53,997 bases of DNA from Gnetum montanum (lineage: Eukaryota > Streptophyta > Gnetopsida > Gnetales > Gnetaceae). The stretch spans positions 12,177-66,173 of the forward strand of contig MNCI01026334.1 in NCBI GenBank assembly GCA_015680685.1, read 5' to 3'. The notes under the pieces were generated by a model. It ran no database searches. It was not told the origin of the DNA and saw only the letters and a program-made list of their open reading frames with translations. Positions 10,147 to 21,053 of the stretch are shown one piece after another (positions within the stretch are counted from its first letter, which is position 1; each line of letters opens with the position of its first letter). Both the position numbers and the translations under genes were made by a program.

Positions 10147-10779
10147 GGTGTTGCTCCTGCTAATTTAAATAGGGCGCAAAGTGAACAAAATTTTCTTAAT
10201 GAGGAAGGTTTTAAATGTAGATGAGTTTCACATGATTAGTCTAATGAAATTGTGGAATGTAATGGTAGTTTTAGGCCATACCGGGCCACGTATGGCATTC
10301 ATGTTTCGTGTAAATAATAGTGTTATTATTTTCATGGTTTCATAGATTTTCGGTCTTCTTGCTTTTTTTTGTTTATGCCTTAGCTCATAAAAATAAAAAG
10401 AAAACTATTTTGAGAACATGAAAATGGAAACAAAGTGAATAATAAATAAAATAAAATAAAAAAAGCACAACAATGTAAAACAAATAAAAGAGAAGGGAAA
10501 TAAAGTGAAATAAACTGAATTAAGCAAGCATGCCAAAGGAATTTAAAAGGGCATAGCGTGAGTTAGTATTGGCAGCGTGACTAACTGGGTGCATAGCCCA
10601 GCGTGAGTTACAGGGCGTGCAAGGCAGCGTGAGTTACAGGGTGTGCAGGGTAGTGTGAGAAAAATGAAGGGCATAGGGAGGCAAGACCAACGAGGTAAAG
10701 GGAAGAAGCAAGACAACCTAGCATTTTTAGAGGAGAGCGAAGAACTACTCTGATGCCTTTCTCAACCTAGGGTTTCATC
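10147..10779. promoter_or_regulatory. Divergent intergenic region, element C
   Basis: 633 bp between the pol ATG (minus) and the antisense gene ATG (plus). It holds one AGTTTTAGGCCATACCGGGCC word near 10266, AT-rich sequence, and AGCGTGAGTTAC words at 10555-10650. A degenerate TATA position (GCATTTTTAGAGG, about 10720) aligns with the good TATA of copy B at 23205-23217. Confidence 0.5.
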
Positions 10780-13700
10780 ATGGGTGGGGACCCTATGTAA
10801 GTATGTTTTCTTTTGCTCTTATTTTTTCTTTGACGCTATTCAATTGTAGCATGAGTACAGCGTGAGCCATTAGGGCCACCATTTGTTTTTGCTATGGTTT
10901 TGGAGTGAAAATTCTACTGGATTTTTGGGTTTATATCGAAGATTTCTTTTTTCGCTGTAAATTTTGGGCGTCAGGGACATTTTTGGGGTTTTGGATCTTG
11001 CCATTTTTTTGTGGTCACTATTTTTGGCAATGGCGTGACCATGGGCAGCATGAGTGATGGCTAGGGCATGCTCAATCTTGCAAAATTTCATGTTTTTATA
11101 TTATTTATTCATTGAAGAGGATCAATCAATGTGGGCGACCCAGGGCATGCTCAGCATGAGTGGCGAGGACGTGAGTGAAGTGCAGAGGTTAAGAGGGTGT
11201 TGTTTTTGGTGTTCAGTGGGGCACGAATGTGTATTGCAAGGCATGTGCAGGGGTTTAAGGGGGCTTTGGGTAGCGTGATGGAGGGTTTTATATGCCGTTA
11301 CAGGGCCTACGAGGAGTGGTAAGTTTGGTGTTGAGTTTAGGGAGATGCATGGCATGACGTGAGCTGCTACGGAGAGAAAGTGCGAAGGAATGCAAGATGC
11401 CCATTATGACCTGCAACATGAGTGTCTAGGATTTGGTGTTTGAATGGGCGTTAGGCTCAAATTTCGATGCTGCAAGGTAAGCTCATTGTGGGTTACTAGC
11501 TGGTGCGGGGTGTAATGTGAGCGTGGGTGTTTGGGGGGGACATGGTGTGAATGGCCAGAGAAAAGAGTCATTTTTGTGCCTAGGCATCAACATCCCAGAG
11601 AAGACTAATTTTTTGCCTAGGCATGGGCACGCCTAGAGAAAATTGATTTTTTTGCTGGTGCTGGAACTACTTCCCAACATTAACTGCTTCTGCAGCGTGA
11701 GTTGTCTTGCAGTGCGCTACTTCCAGCGTGAGTTGCCAGGTTGTAGCATGAGCTATAGGGGAGATTGAAGGGTTATTCAAGATGGCATAAGTTATCAAAT
11801 GCTCATTACATGTTGATGCTATGTTTCTTAGAACAAATGATTTAAATGCTTTTACTATGAATGTTGGTTTCATGTTGCTTGTAATGAACTAATATTTAAT
11901 GGATCTCAATGTTCCTCAGCGAGCGTCAAATACACCAAATGAACACTGGTGTCCTTGTCTCATGGGGTAGTCTTGTGTGTGTTGAATATTATTTACTTGT
12001 TAGGTTTTCTTATTTATTTTATTTTTAGTTTATATGTTTTATATGTTTTAAGTTACTTACCTAAGGTTGTAGCTCTATGCAGGGGACTTAAGCCGTTTCT
12101 CCTTGTGGTCGAACTCGTTGGTGTGCTATCTTGGTTTGGCCCTTTAGAACTGAACATTCCTAGTTATGACATGCGGATTGGGCTGCATGTAATATGGTTT
12201 CATCCAAATGTTGGTACATTTTTATCATTTATTTTGTAGAATTTCAGTGTTGTCATATGGTCTCATTTGAGTGAGTAGCTGACTCGTGATATTGTTGAGA
12301 CCATGTTGCCCAGCTCAACACGAGGCATGTTAGCTTTCATTGTTGACATAGATAAGGGACCATATATAGTCGAGGGAGGCACTCCCGAAGGTCCTAGATC
12401 TACATGTCCTTTGACTCGTGTGTGGGGATTGCCATCTTGCAGCCATTACAACAATAGTAGCACACTTTTTCTAGCCTGTCATGTGCATACTCTATTTCAA
12501 AATCCACCTGGAACAGTGTACAAAGTAGACAGGTATGTTCTTTTATACTTGTATTAACCTTGTTTCCTTTAACATTATATTATTGTCTACATATGAATAC
12601 TTTTTCTTTCACAGGCCCCATTTTGCTGAACATGGATTGCATGAGGATGATAATGGGCTTACCTTAGTGTGCACAACCTTGAAGGCATTCATGATGAGCC
12701 CCACTCTTCGTGTTGCAGTGCTAGATCTGACCAAGGGTGCTATTGTCAACTATCCTAGGCAATTCTCTAGGGCCTTTGAACATTCTCAAGTTCACGGCTA
12801 GCTACATGAGGATTGGTCTCCCGATGGGCCTGTTTTTTCTCAAATGGTTGATCTTGCACCCAGTGTGCCTACTCCATTTGCTAATGGTAAATGATTTTTT
12901 TCCATGCTTGGTTTTCATTTTTGTTACATCATTGCTCATCATACTCTTAATTTTTTCCCAATGGATCCTTTGTCTTTTCTACAGTAGTCATTTTCCTTGA
13001 TGAGGTTACCGTCATATCCGGGCGCACTAAAGCCACTCTCTTTATGAAGTTTGGAGAGACAGAGGAGTCACAATGGTGGCTGCACAAGAAGGCACCTAAA
13101 CAAATCATCAACCGTCTTACCAATGCAAGCTTGATGGACCTATTTACCTCCTTGACTCCTAACATTCCCGTGACTGAAATGATTTCCATCGTTGACACTT
13201 TTAACGATGATGCCTCCTATTTTACTACATGAGTTCCTGGAGCTAAGGTGTCTTTCCACCTAACTGTCGAATTCTTTTCCAATCTTTTTGGCGTACCAGT
13301 GGATGGTGCTAAGGTGGCGGTGGATAGAGCAACTAGAGAAGGCCATGTGATTAAGGAACTTGAAGACTGGCTAGGTGTACCATGGGGTCCTAAGGGTTTT
13401 TCCATGTAAGCTGATACTTGCTTGATGGAGATAAATTTTCTGTACCCGCTCTTTAGAGCACGAGCGTTCCCTAAGTCTCTTTCTCAAGCAAGAAGTCTTT
13501 GGGTTGAGTCTGCACATGTTATGCACTCAGTATTGGAGACTGGTATGCACTACAATTGGGCACAATTCCTTGGGTTAGGTCTCCATGGAGAGATCATCAG
13601 GCTATATTCCAATGTTGATGCCAAATCCCACTTTACCTTTGCCATTTTTGCGGGCTATCTCTGTAGGTTTGCTAAGTTCTTAGTGGTCTATGGAGATAAC

Positions 13701-15798
13701 CATTATGTGTTAAGGGATCGTTCACAGTTGTCTTTCCCCTGGATCCATAATCTATTTAATACCACTAGATCCCAAGATCCATCTGAAGGCATCGAGGAAT
13801 CAGTCTCCGTCACAATAGGGGGTGCAGCGAGTCATTCCCACCATTCGCATGATAGGTTGGGGTTGGAACCACCTAAACTTCACACAACTATTAGGAGAGC
13901 TAATCGCTTGATTCAGGAGACTGTTGGGAAGTCCAAGGCTAAGGTGATAAGGGTTGAGTGTTCAAGGGAGCTTGCTACAGAGGTGAGGCCGTCGAGAGCA
14001 AAGAAGATCCGATTCATTTTGCGAGGAGCGGGCAAGTATTTTTTTTTCTTTAAATATTTTTATTGCCTTATGAGTTTATTTGCTTACTTAACTATGCATA
14101 CATGTTATGTCATACTAACCTTAGATTTCTTGGTGCGCATAGAGGATACTCTCGAGAGTGAAAGGGAAGAATTAGCTCCAATGTGTGAGCCTAAAACAGT
14201 TATCGGGCATGATGAAGAGGAGGAAACGAGAGAAAAAGCAACTAAGGCTATTCTCATCTTATGGGAAGAGGATGAAACAGATACCATGGGAGTGACACTT
14301 GCTGAGGCTTTAGATGCCCTTAATCATTCAAGCAAGGAGAAAGGTATTTTTGATGATTTCTTTCATGGGTCTCTACATCTTGGTGATCTTCCTAAGCTAA
14401 CCAGCAAAGGGCTCCTTGGTATGTCTTGTTAGTTTGATCCGCATTTCGTACTTCTTAGCTTTGTACATTGTTTTGATTATCATGACTCTTCCTAACATCA
14501 TACATGGATGTTGAAGCTCCTGAAGCACATGCATCTCAGGTAGATGTGTCGGAGTTACAGGCCCGAGTTGAGGTGCTTTCCCATATAGATTCAACATCCA
14601 CTAGTCAATTGAGGCCATGGCATGAGATGCCTAATAAAGTAGACTTTGTTATGAGCATTGTCAATGATGTTGTTGCTCATCTGCAAAAGGCTCATCCTAA
14701 ATTAGGTGTGTACTTTATACCAAGTTCCTGAGTTCATTGTGCTTTTTCATCTATTCGAGATCTCTTATTAGCTCATATGTGTGATGTTTGTACTTGTAGG
14801 TGCAAAGCTTCAATGGAGTCCTTCCAAGGCCACCCATATTGATGGTCTACCGAAATTGCCCAAAGATATTGAGCAGATCCCAAGAGGGATTTATGATGTA
14901 GTTTCGGGTTGTGTTGTTCTGAATGCCAAGTCTCTCTAGACCTACAGGCACTCAATTGAACACTTATGGCATGAAGTTCAATCATTGAAGGGAAATTTGG
15001 CGAAGGCAGCAGAGGAGAGGAATGACTTGCAAGCCCATTATGATTTTGCCTCTACTAGATTGGCCAATGATAGTACCTGACGTACATCCAAGATCACCTA
15101 TGCACGCTATTGGACAGTCTTGAATAGCAAGGTGTAGGCGACTCGGGATCTGGCCGAATAGAGGGCCCAGATGGATTTATTGAATAGAAAGTGCCATGAC
15201 TGGAAGTCCTTTCCATCCAAAGTACGTAAATGGGGCCAAGATTAGAAAGATCATAAGCACCAATACAAAAAATGGTTGAAGGAGGAATTAGTTGAATGTT
15301 GCCGATTGGAGATGTTCATCGAGGAGTTAGGCTTGCGCTCTTCTTATGAAAAGTTTGTTGAGTGTATGGAAGTGGAGGGGTCTCCTGAGAGATCCATTAC
15401 CCTTCCTCAAAAAAGCTTCAACAAGTATGTTTTCTCTTGAGTGCCCTTCCTGGTCTTCAGTGGACAAGGGTAAAACCTTAGCCAATATTGACCTATAACT
15501 TGAGAAAGACTAGGCATGTGTGCCTGAAGAAGAGATTCTACGATGCCTGGAAGCTAATCTTAGGCCTTCCTCACCTATGAGTGTTTTAGTCCTATATTGT
15601 TTTATTGCTTTTAATCATCTTTTCTTTTTAGTATTTCGCTCTTTTAATTTGTTTGTTTATGTTTACTTATTTTGTTATTTTTTTCTTTGTTCTCTCTTTT
15701 TTTTTGAGGGACATGATGGTGAGGCTAGACCCAGTGGGATGGGAGCTAATGACGTAGAGGAGTTTGGGGACCAGCCCCCTCCTAATACTAATGCATAA
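10780..15798 (+). pseudogene. Antisense multi-exon gene, copy C
   Basis: Best-spread copy of the plus-strand gene inside these elements. Exons read by comparison with copies B and D: 10780-10796, 12085-12532, 12615-12886, 12985-14032, 14143-14418, about 14503-14705, 14800 to about 15575, and 15709-15798. Introns show GTAAGTATG, GTATGTTC and GTAAATG donors and CAG/TAG acceptors; the one at 14033 has GC, and the exon-6 acceptor and the last donor have mutated. The large exon encodes LMDLF, FHLTVEFFSNLFGVPVDG and YNWAQFLGLGLHGEIIRL, all matched in B and D. A coiled-coil-like region follows, then an acidic tail. Nonsense changes include TGG to TGA near 13230 and CAA to TAA near 13407. It faintly resembles plant transposon-associated domains (VRG...GLP type), but I cannot assign a family. 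Confidence 0.7.
10850..11760. repeat. AGCGTGAGTTG word array in intron 1 of antisense gene C
   Basis: Scattered AGCGTGAG, GGCGTGAC, AGCATGAGT and similar words, densest at 11140-11280 and 11690-11760. The same words fill the matching intron of copy D (41890-42240). Confidence 0.6.
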
Positions 15799-16139
15799 TT
15801 TTTCTTGTTAGTCTTGTCAGTCTTTTCAATTTTTTTTTTGGTTTTTTGGCTAGTTTAGTTATTTTTGGAATGTGTGAGGACAAATGTAACATGATCATGG
15901 TGTAATATGTCGCCATCCTATTGCCATGTTAACACTCCATATTACATATATTTATATATTTTTCTTTGCTTTTTCAAATTTATTACATCTTTGTCAAAGA
16001 AAGGGAGGAGATTGTAGTTGTTTCAATGAATTTAAAAGAACCGGCCATTTCTAACTGTGGCTAGTTTAATGTCATTGCGGAAATTTGGTAATTTAACATC
16101 GTTCCGGACACGTGATGATTTGTCTTAGTTTTTGATCTA
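15799..16139. other. 3' flank of antisense gene C with word repeats
   Basis: T-rich noncoding sequence, then GTTTAATGTCATTGCGG and TTTAACATCGTTCCGGAC words at about 16060-16110. This is the slot between protease and antisense gene, here with only two words. Confidence 0.6.
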
Positions 16140-16352
16140 TTTATTTAATTTTTGCAATTTGCTGTGAAGTGTGGAATGTGTAGGCATGATCTTGTACTCA
16201 CCATCCCCCTTACTGGATACGTCAAAGGGTAGTTCTAACCAAGAGACATCTGCAGGAATGGCTCCCATGTCTGCATCTTTCGATGCTTCTTCTGTTTTAG
16301 GAAGGTCACAAGTTGGAGATTGACCAATGTATAGGGTTTCACTAGTGATTTC
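16140..16352 (-). pseudogene. Protease C-terminal part, element C (left of the nested element)
   Basis: The minus-strand frame from 16352 encodes the region after the protease core, ending in ELPFDV and a GDGEY motif as in elements A and D. It continues in frame with the protease at 33661-33971 when element B and one copy of its target duplication are ignored, so this is the distal half of a split gene. Confidence 0.75.
16348..16352. repeat. Target site duplication, left copy, element B
   Basis: ATTTC next to the 3' LTR. The right copy at 33661-33665 is ATGTC, so four of five bases match. Five-base duplications are usual for this group. Confidence 0.7.
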
Positions 16353-17752
16353 TGTAACGACAAAAAATGTCGATCTCTAGAAATACTGAACGAAAGTCTG
16401 TGTACATAGTTCTAACCCCGGATCTGTGCAAGGGCTGTGCTGGAGAAAGAAACGAATTCAAGGTGCCCTGAACAATCTTGTCGATCAAACAAGGACTTAC
16501 TTAATCAGTAAAGTTTTTATAATAATTTGATGGCAAAATGATGATTCTTTATGAGGAGAGGTAATATTGTTAATCCTGGAAAACAATTGAAAATGATGTA
16601 AATGATTTAGAGCGATTACCAAAACTACATAAATAGGATGCAAGGAATCAGATTCATAGAGAGTGCAACCACAAGATCTGAGATATAATTTATGAACACA
16701 ATATGTTGAATACAATGATTATAGGCAGACTTCGGTTTGGATGAAGCACATACTAGCAGCAAGAAAGTTATCTAAGGACGAAACAAGCAAAGGTCAATCT
16801 ACCTTGTTCTAGCCAATCTGGGCGCAAGGAAGTCAGACCTGGGGGAGAATATCCGTTAATCGACTGTCTCTGATCAAGGGTTCTTGCTAATCACCTCTGA
16901 TGTTCTCACGATCGTTGATTCTCTTTTTGCTCTCTTACTAACCTTGAAGGAGAAATTTTTGCCAACCCCTTGATCTTTGTCAACTGGAGCATTTATAAGG
17001 TTAGGGTCATGAGGAAAACGCGATTTAGATGATGCCTGTCCTGAACTTATAAGATGTCGTTAACCCAATATGTTATCGTTGAAGCTTGCGGCGCTACACT
17101 ACGTAGTGCGTCGTAAACCACTCTTGTTTGAGCAGGCAACAAACTGTTCTTTGATTACACTGCAATACGCTAGAGAGCGTATTATGGTGTATGAACTACT
17201 GATGTCTGAATTGTGCTATCGTTACTTGCATTACACTGTGTTACACTATCTTACGCATCATAGTGTGATTTAGCGTAAAATAATGAAACTGCAAAAGTTG
17301 AAGTATTGTCATCGTGCTTCCTTTTTTTCAATCCTTTTTGGGGTTTTATTACGCCGCACTGCATAATACAGCGTAATGGGCCCCTTAACCAGGAAAGGAA
17401 ACCCACTGAAAAGTACAACATGCTGCAGATCGTTGCTTAAGCCTTGAGATTTTTGCTGGGTTGTCGAAGTCTTGAATGTTTGCCATCTTTGATGTTGCGG
17501 TGGACTGTCTTTGATATTACGCTATGTAACGCAGCATTACGCTATGTTGCATAATGCAGCGTAGTATGCTAAATGTTGAAATTTTATCAAACATAGAAAA
17601 CTCGCAAAGTGGAAGGCTAGTCGCCGTGCACCCATCGTTTTGTTCTGTCTTCTGAATTTCATCTGTACTATGCTGCGCCTTGTCGCGACTCCTTGCCTGA
17701 GTTGCTAGATTTTGCCGAACCATCGAGGCCTCGAAATTTTTATGGTGTTTCA
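16353..17752 (-). repeat. 3' LTR of element B
   Basis: 1400 bp from TGTAACGAC to GGTGTTTCA. It matches the 5' LTR at 32494-33660 over almost its full length. The part at 17080-17560 is rich in TACGCTGCATTACG-type words. A TATA box reads TTATAAAT on the minus strand at 16991-16998. Confidence 0.9.
16991..16998 (-). promoter_or_regulatory. TATA box in the 3' LTR of element B
   Basis: TTATAAAT on the minus strand, within ACCTTATAAATGCTCC. It is kept in the 5' LTR at 32899-32906, which would drive the element. Confidence 0.55.
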
Positions 17753-17769
17753 ATGGCCCCTCTTTATTG
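17753..17769 (-). promoter_or_regulatory. Polypurine tract, element B
   Basis: The minus strand reads AATAAAGAGGGGCCAT directly upstream of the 3' LTR start TGAAACACC. A nearly identical tract borders the 3' LTR of element E at 50056-50074. It would prime plus-strand DNA synthesis. Confidence 0.85.
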
Positions 17770-18955
17770 ATGTTTAGAGGGCTTGCCTAAAAGACGTCGA
17801 CAAAGAATATGAAACACCAGAGAGGTAAAGGCATCAACAGCGTCCATCGGAGATTGCTCAAATGTTGCTCTATCAAAACCTGGAAGTGCAAAGGCAAGGT
17901 AAGGAGGGAAGCATAGGAAGGATTTTACAGATGTGAGGGAAGACAGGTTTGAGGAAGACTCAAGCATGTGAACATGAAACTTTTGCAAACAAGTCATAGC
18001 GTCTTTCTACGAATGTATTTGCACGAGGTTACGCCATCATACTGTATATGAAGGGCTTGTGCAGACGAGTTGTGTTACGCCCGCATGGCCTGGATGAGTT
18101 GTTTTACAACCATTTTGCCAAGGTTTGCCCCATTTTTTTTGAGTTACATTCCACTTAGGCAAGTTTCGTTATGCCAGTTCATGGACACAAAGATGCAAAA
18201 GAGTTTGCTTAAATGTTCACGCTCTATACAAGCAAAGCAAGAGGTAAATATGGTCATGAGGACAAAGGGAGGAGAAAACAAAGTAATGCATCCGATGGAG
18301 GGAGAGGTAGGATTTGCACACCTAATTGGCCAGGCTAATCTGAGCAACCACTTCAGGACGCTGTGATACCTCGCCTTCTAATGAATGCATTCCCGATCAA
18401 CACTGTCGTAGCAAGGAACCTGCAAAACATAACAGAGAGCAGAGTGTAGAAGCAATCATCCTAATCACTAAAGAGGGAGGTTGTTGAAACAAGTGCCATC
18501 CAAAGCAAAAAGGTGAGCACAGACCATGAAACAAGGACTGTAACAAGGAGCAAGGGTCCCAATGTTGATGCTGCAGTTCATGCAACTACCGTCGATAGCC
18601 AGATTCATGTTTCTCAAATGATTGGGCAAAAAACAAGTCAGATGAATCTGCTAGGCTGGAGTTTGGTGACGGTGATGGATGGAGGCCGCTGAGACTACGG
18701 ATGACCATGGTTTCTTTGAGGTCCCAAGCAACGAAGTTGATCCCAGGAGCTACAGCTACAAAGCGGCTGTAGTAGCAACATCTTCGAGGGGTCAGTAGTA
18801 TGCCTTTCGGCATGCCCGAGGAATCAATAGGATGCCGATGGGGTAACGGCGTTGCGCTTGTCCCAACGCCTTACCCATTCCATCTAGTAGGAATGCTGTA
18901 CAAGAATGACCACGCTCACTTGCTTCATGGATTACCCAACGAATTTCAATTTTGA
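17770..18955. other. 3' noncoding region of element B
   Basis: Lies between the PPT and the word repeats. The part near the PPT shares a GTCGACAAAGAA...AAACACCA block with element E. Short open frames here have no recognisable domain and are not shared with D or E, so I see no gene. Confidence 0.6.
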
Positions 18956-19325
18956 GTCCTGGTTGACTGTTGTTGCTAGTTTTAAGCCTTAGCAGGCCGT
19001 GGTCTCAATTTAAAGTCTGGGCACACTAGAACCTACTAGTTTTACGTTGTAGCAGATGGTGGAAGAGCTAGTTTATGGTCCCAGCAGACCGTGTTGTGGG
19101 TATCAGTTTTATGTCATGACCCAGGGACAAGTCTGTGCTGGTTTAGCGTCTTAGCCGACGTATGCTTACCTTGCCAGTTTCAAGTCATGGCGGACGATAG
19201 AAAGCTTCACCAATTTAGTGTCTTGGAAGATGCGTGCAAGAAGTGCCAGTTTTATGTCGTAGTGGACGTGTACAACTTTGCCAGTTTTACATCGTAGCGG
19301 ACGTTTATTACCTTCTGTTTGAACC
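18956..19325. repeat. GTCGTAGCGGAC word repeats (slot after integrase, element B)
   Basis: Eight or nine copies of CAGTTTTATGTCGTAGCGGACG-like words at 30-50 bp spacing. Equivalent slots lie at 37430-37735 (D) and 51095-51435 (E). Confidence 0.8.
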
Positions 19326-19335
19326 AAGTTGATGT

Positions 19336-20430
19336 TTAGACGTAATACCGTTTCAAGTACAGATGATTCACTAGGTTCGGGTACTTGTTGCCGTCGATAT
19401 CTGCTAACTTGAATGCTCCATTGTCGTATGCGCCGATGATCAGAAAAGGGCCTTCCCAGTCTGCAGAGAACGTGCCTACTGGTTCATGAATGGCTTTGAG
19501 AACTAAGTCTCCTTTCTTGATCGGTTGTTGATGCAGGTTGTGCAGATGCTTCTGTCTCTTTTTATCCTGATATCTTTCGATGGTGTCAAGCATCTGGATG
19601 CATTTCTCCTCCACTAAGCCTAAATCCACAATTCTAGACTCATTGTGTTGAGTCTCATTTATGACCATGGATAGGACCATCCACAATGAGGGAACCTGTA
19701 ATTCCAAGGGCAGCAATGCTTCGGACCCGTAAACTAGGCTATAGGGCGTCCTGTCTATAGCTGTTCTGCACATCGTACGATACGCCCATAGCACGTAGAG
19801 GATTTTTTCATGCCATCGTTTTTTGTTATTGTTGAGCATCTTCTTAAGTAGATTGATAATTACCTTGTTTGTTGCTTCTGCTTGACCATTTTCTTGTGGG
19901 TAATAAGGTGAAGAAAAAGATTACTTGATACCAAGATTATCGCAAAAAGATTTGGTTTCTGTGCTACTAAATTGTGGCCTATTGTTAGTCACAATAGTCA
20001 TAGGGAGCCCAAATCTGGTTACAATATTGTCTAAGAGGAAATGGCAAACCTATTGAGATGTAATCTTTCGTAGGGGGATAGCCTCAACCCACTTTGTAAA
20101 ATACTCGNGTTGGCACGTATCACATATCTTAACTTTGGTAAGGCAGTCTCTTTCCATGTATAGCCAATAGTACCCTAGGCATATGATTTTAGCAGTCATG
20201 GCTCACGGGGCTACGTGTCCTTCACACAGCCCCTTGTGGACTAGGCTAACAATCTATTGTGCTTGATCATTATTAACACAGGTGAGCAATACTCCATCGA
20301 AAGAGCATCTACATAGAGTATTGTCTCCAATGATGATGTATTGCCTGGCACGCTTACACACTGCATCCTTTTGTGCATGCGTTAGCTCATGCGGTGGTTT
20401 GCCATGTAGAAGGTAAGCTTTAATGTTGTC
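19336..20430 (-). pseudogene. Integrase, element B (broken)
   Basis: Would join element DNA to the chromosome. The C-terminal part (19839-19336) is open and shows the AYRT...TPYSLVYGSEA block, the WEGPFLIIGAY (GPY/F) motif and the end HLYLKRYYV, stop TAA at 19336. Upstream (to about 20430) the catalytic core and zinc-binding part are interrupted by stops and by the N at 20107, where about 140 bp present in element D are missing, including the first catalytic Asp region (GLDIIGP in D). Confidence 0.8.
20107..20107. other. Single-base N hiding a gap in integrase
   Basis: Sequence left of the N matches element D up to about 38516 and sequence right of it resumes at about 38658. The N therefore stands for roughly 140 missing bases or a true deletion. 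Confidence 0.6.
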
Positions 20431-20433
20431 ATA

Positions 20434-21053
20434 TCATTCTAGTGTTTCCCCTGTGTTTAATGAAGAAATCTGCATCACTTGAATGACAGGCTCTGTACAT
20501 TTTATCATTAAAGCAGGCCAAGTAGCAAACAAGTGTGGTGACACGTTTAGTGTCAGTGTTGCCAATGCATCGGCCACAGCATTTTCGTTACACGACACAT
20601 GTTGGGTATCGATCGTCACAAATTGTTTCTAGAGATCTTTAACCATATCGTAGTAGGGCTGTAGATGCACAGCTTTATAGGTATAGACTCCTATGATTTG
20701 ATTAATGACGAGCATCGAATCGCCTCGGATCGTCAGGTGTTGAACGTTGAGTTCTCTGGCTACAACAATCCTCTGAGAAGCCCCTCATACTCTGCCATGT
20801 TGTTCATACAAGGGAAGGCTAGGCAGTAAGCCAATGGGTGCACATCCTCAGGGGTAAGCGTAATAATGGTGACAGCACTACCGTCTCTAGTAGTTGAAGC
20901 TCCATCGAAATATAACATCTCTTCGAGGCCTATCGACACAGGGCTTAAGCTATGTACATGCTCATCTGGGAATTCTGGCTCTATTGTAGCTTGATCTTTA
21001 ATAAGCAATGTCGCTAGCTGGTCAGCTATAGCCTGACCTTTGGTGGACGATTA
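20434..21053 (-). pseudogene. Second (archaeal-type) RNase H, element B
   Basis: Minus-strand frame with LYFDGAST (21008-20760), NNMAEYEGLLRGL, then after breaks RGDSML and HVSCNENAVADALATL (20619-20434). These carry the D, E, D and D positions of an RNase H of the kind gained by Tat-lineage elements (Ustyantsev and colleagues, from memory). It would remove RNA from RNA-DNA hybrids. It is split by a frame change near 20760 and a stop at about 20630. Confidence 0.75.

Larger units (their letters stand above)
9634..16352 (-). mobile_element. Element C, left fragment (pol start, antisense gene, protease end)
   Basis: Contains, right to left on the minus strand, the C-terminal part of the protease region, word repeats, the full-length antisense gene on the other strand, and the first part of pol. 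The rest of pol and the 3' LTR are missing at 9634. The right edge is the insertion point of element B, and element C resumes at 33661. Confidence 0.85.

Noticed and set aside
18070-18366. Plus-strand frame of 98 residues in the 3' noncoding region of B
   Set aside because: No domain and not conserved in D or E.
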